Positions 49,737 to 49,767 of a stretch of 49,767 nucleotides of DNA are shown here, one piece after another (position 1 is the stretch's first letter; every line of letters starts with the position of its first letter). The notes under the pieces are model-generated. The model was not told where the DNA came from. It worked only from the letters and a program-made list of their open reading frames with translations, and made no database searches. The DNA is taken from positions 1-49,767 of the forward strand of contig CAZJYI010000080.1 of NCBI GenBank assembly GCA_964550025.1, written 5' to 3'. Made by a program: the position numbers and the translations under genes. The DNA comes from CAZJYI01 sp964550025 (GTDB lineage: Bacteria; Verrucomicrobiota; Kiritimatiellia; UBA8416; CAYOBW01).

Positions 49737-49767
49737 AGACCGTCGGTCCAGACATTTCCGCGACCGC

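Overview
The window is about 50 kb of GC-rich bacterial chromosome with no phage, IS, CRISPR or RNA gene that I can recognise. The gene content points to the PVC superphylum, with Kiritimatiellota or a close verrucomicrobial or lentisphaeral lineage as best guess. The signs are many large secreted proteins with signal peptides, a secreted protein opening with an INYQGR-type domain, two PQQ-like beta-propellers that start with a WPxWRGPxxDG motif, EF-hand and TSP3-like calcium loops, and intergenic spaces filled with short dispersed hairpin repeats. This placement is inference from protein style; there is no rRNA or full marker set here.

Layout. 1-3 kb: Nudix hydrolase, an SO_0444-type metal-efflux permease and a secreted protein. 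3-8 kb: a MITE-like inverted repeat, a secreted seven-repeat propeller protein and a convergent 980-aa discoidin-domain propeller protein. 8.5-10.5 kb: a minus-strand operon of ECF sigma factor, putative anti-sigma factor and a His/Glu/Arg-rich exported protein. 10.7-14.8 kb: lipoprotein, membrane-anchored protein, nadA and uvrB, the last three translationally coupled. 14.9-15.5 kb: a zeta-toxin-like gene that has lost an internal segment, coupled to a small partner gene. 15.8-21.1 kb: PQQ-like propeller, NSS symporter with its 50-aa MetS-type small subunit, alpha/beta hydrolase and an EF-hand protein. 21.3-37 kb: a 2081-aa RHS/YD-repeat protein and a 3092-aa multidomain secreted protein carrying cohesin-like, dockerin and cohesin-like modules. 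37-40.4 kb: proS, serS and a methyltransferase remnant. 40.5-46.7 kb: a 35-aa peptide gene with its own promoter and terminator, divergent from a YtrA-type regulator operon containing one ABC ATPase and two permease/membrane-anchored-protein pairs. 46.9-49.7 kb: a second PQQ-like propeller and a FabF-type ketosynthase.

How the genes work together. The most coherent system is the YtrA operon. A perfect AGTGTA-N13-TACACT operator sits over the -10 element of its promoter, and six genes follow with every junction overlapping. The duplicated permease plus large anchored-protein arrangement is not one I can match to a named system. The adjacent divergent peptide gene could be its ligand or cargo, but that is speculation. 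Several intergenic regions carry a recurring promoter form, TTGC-rich -35 and TAGNNT-like -10 spaced 16-18 bases, that links otherwise unrelated transcription units.
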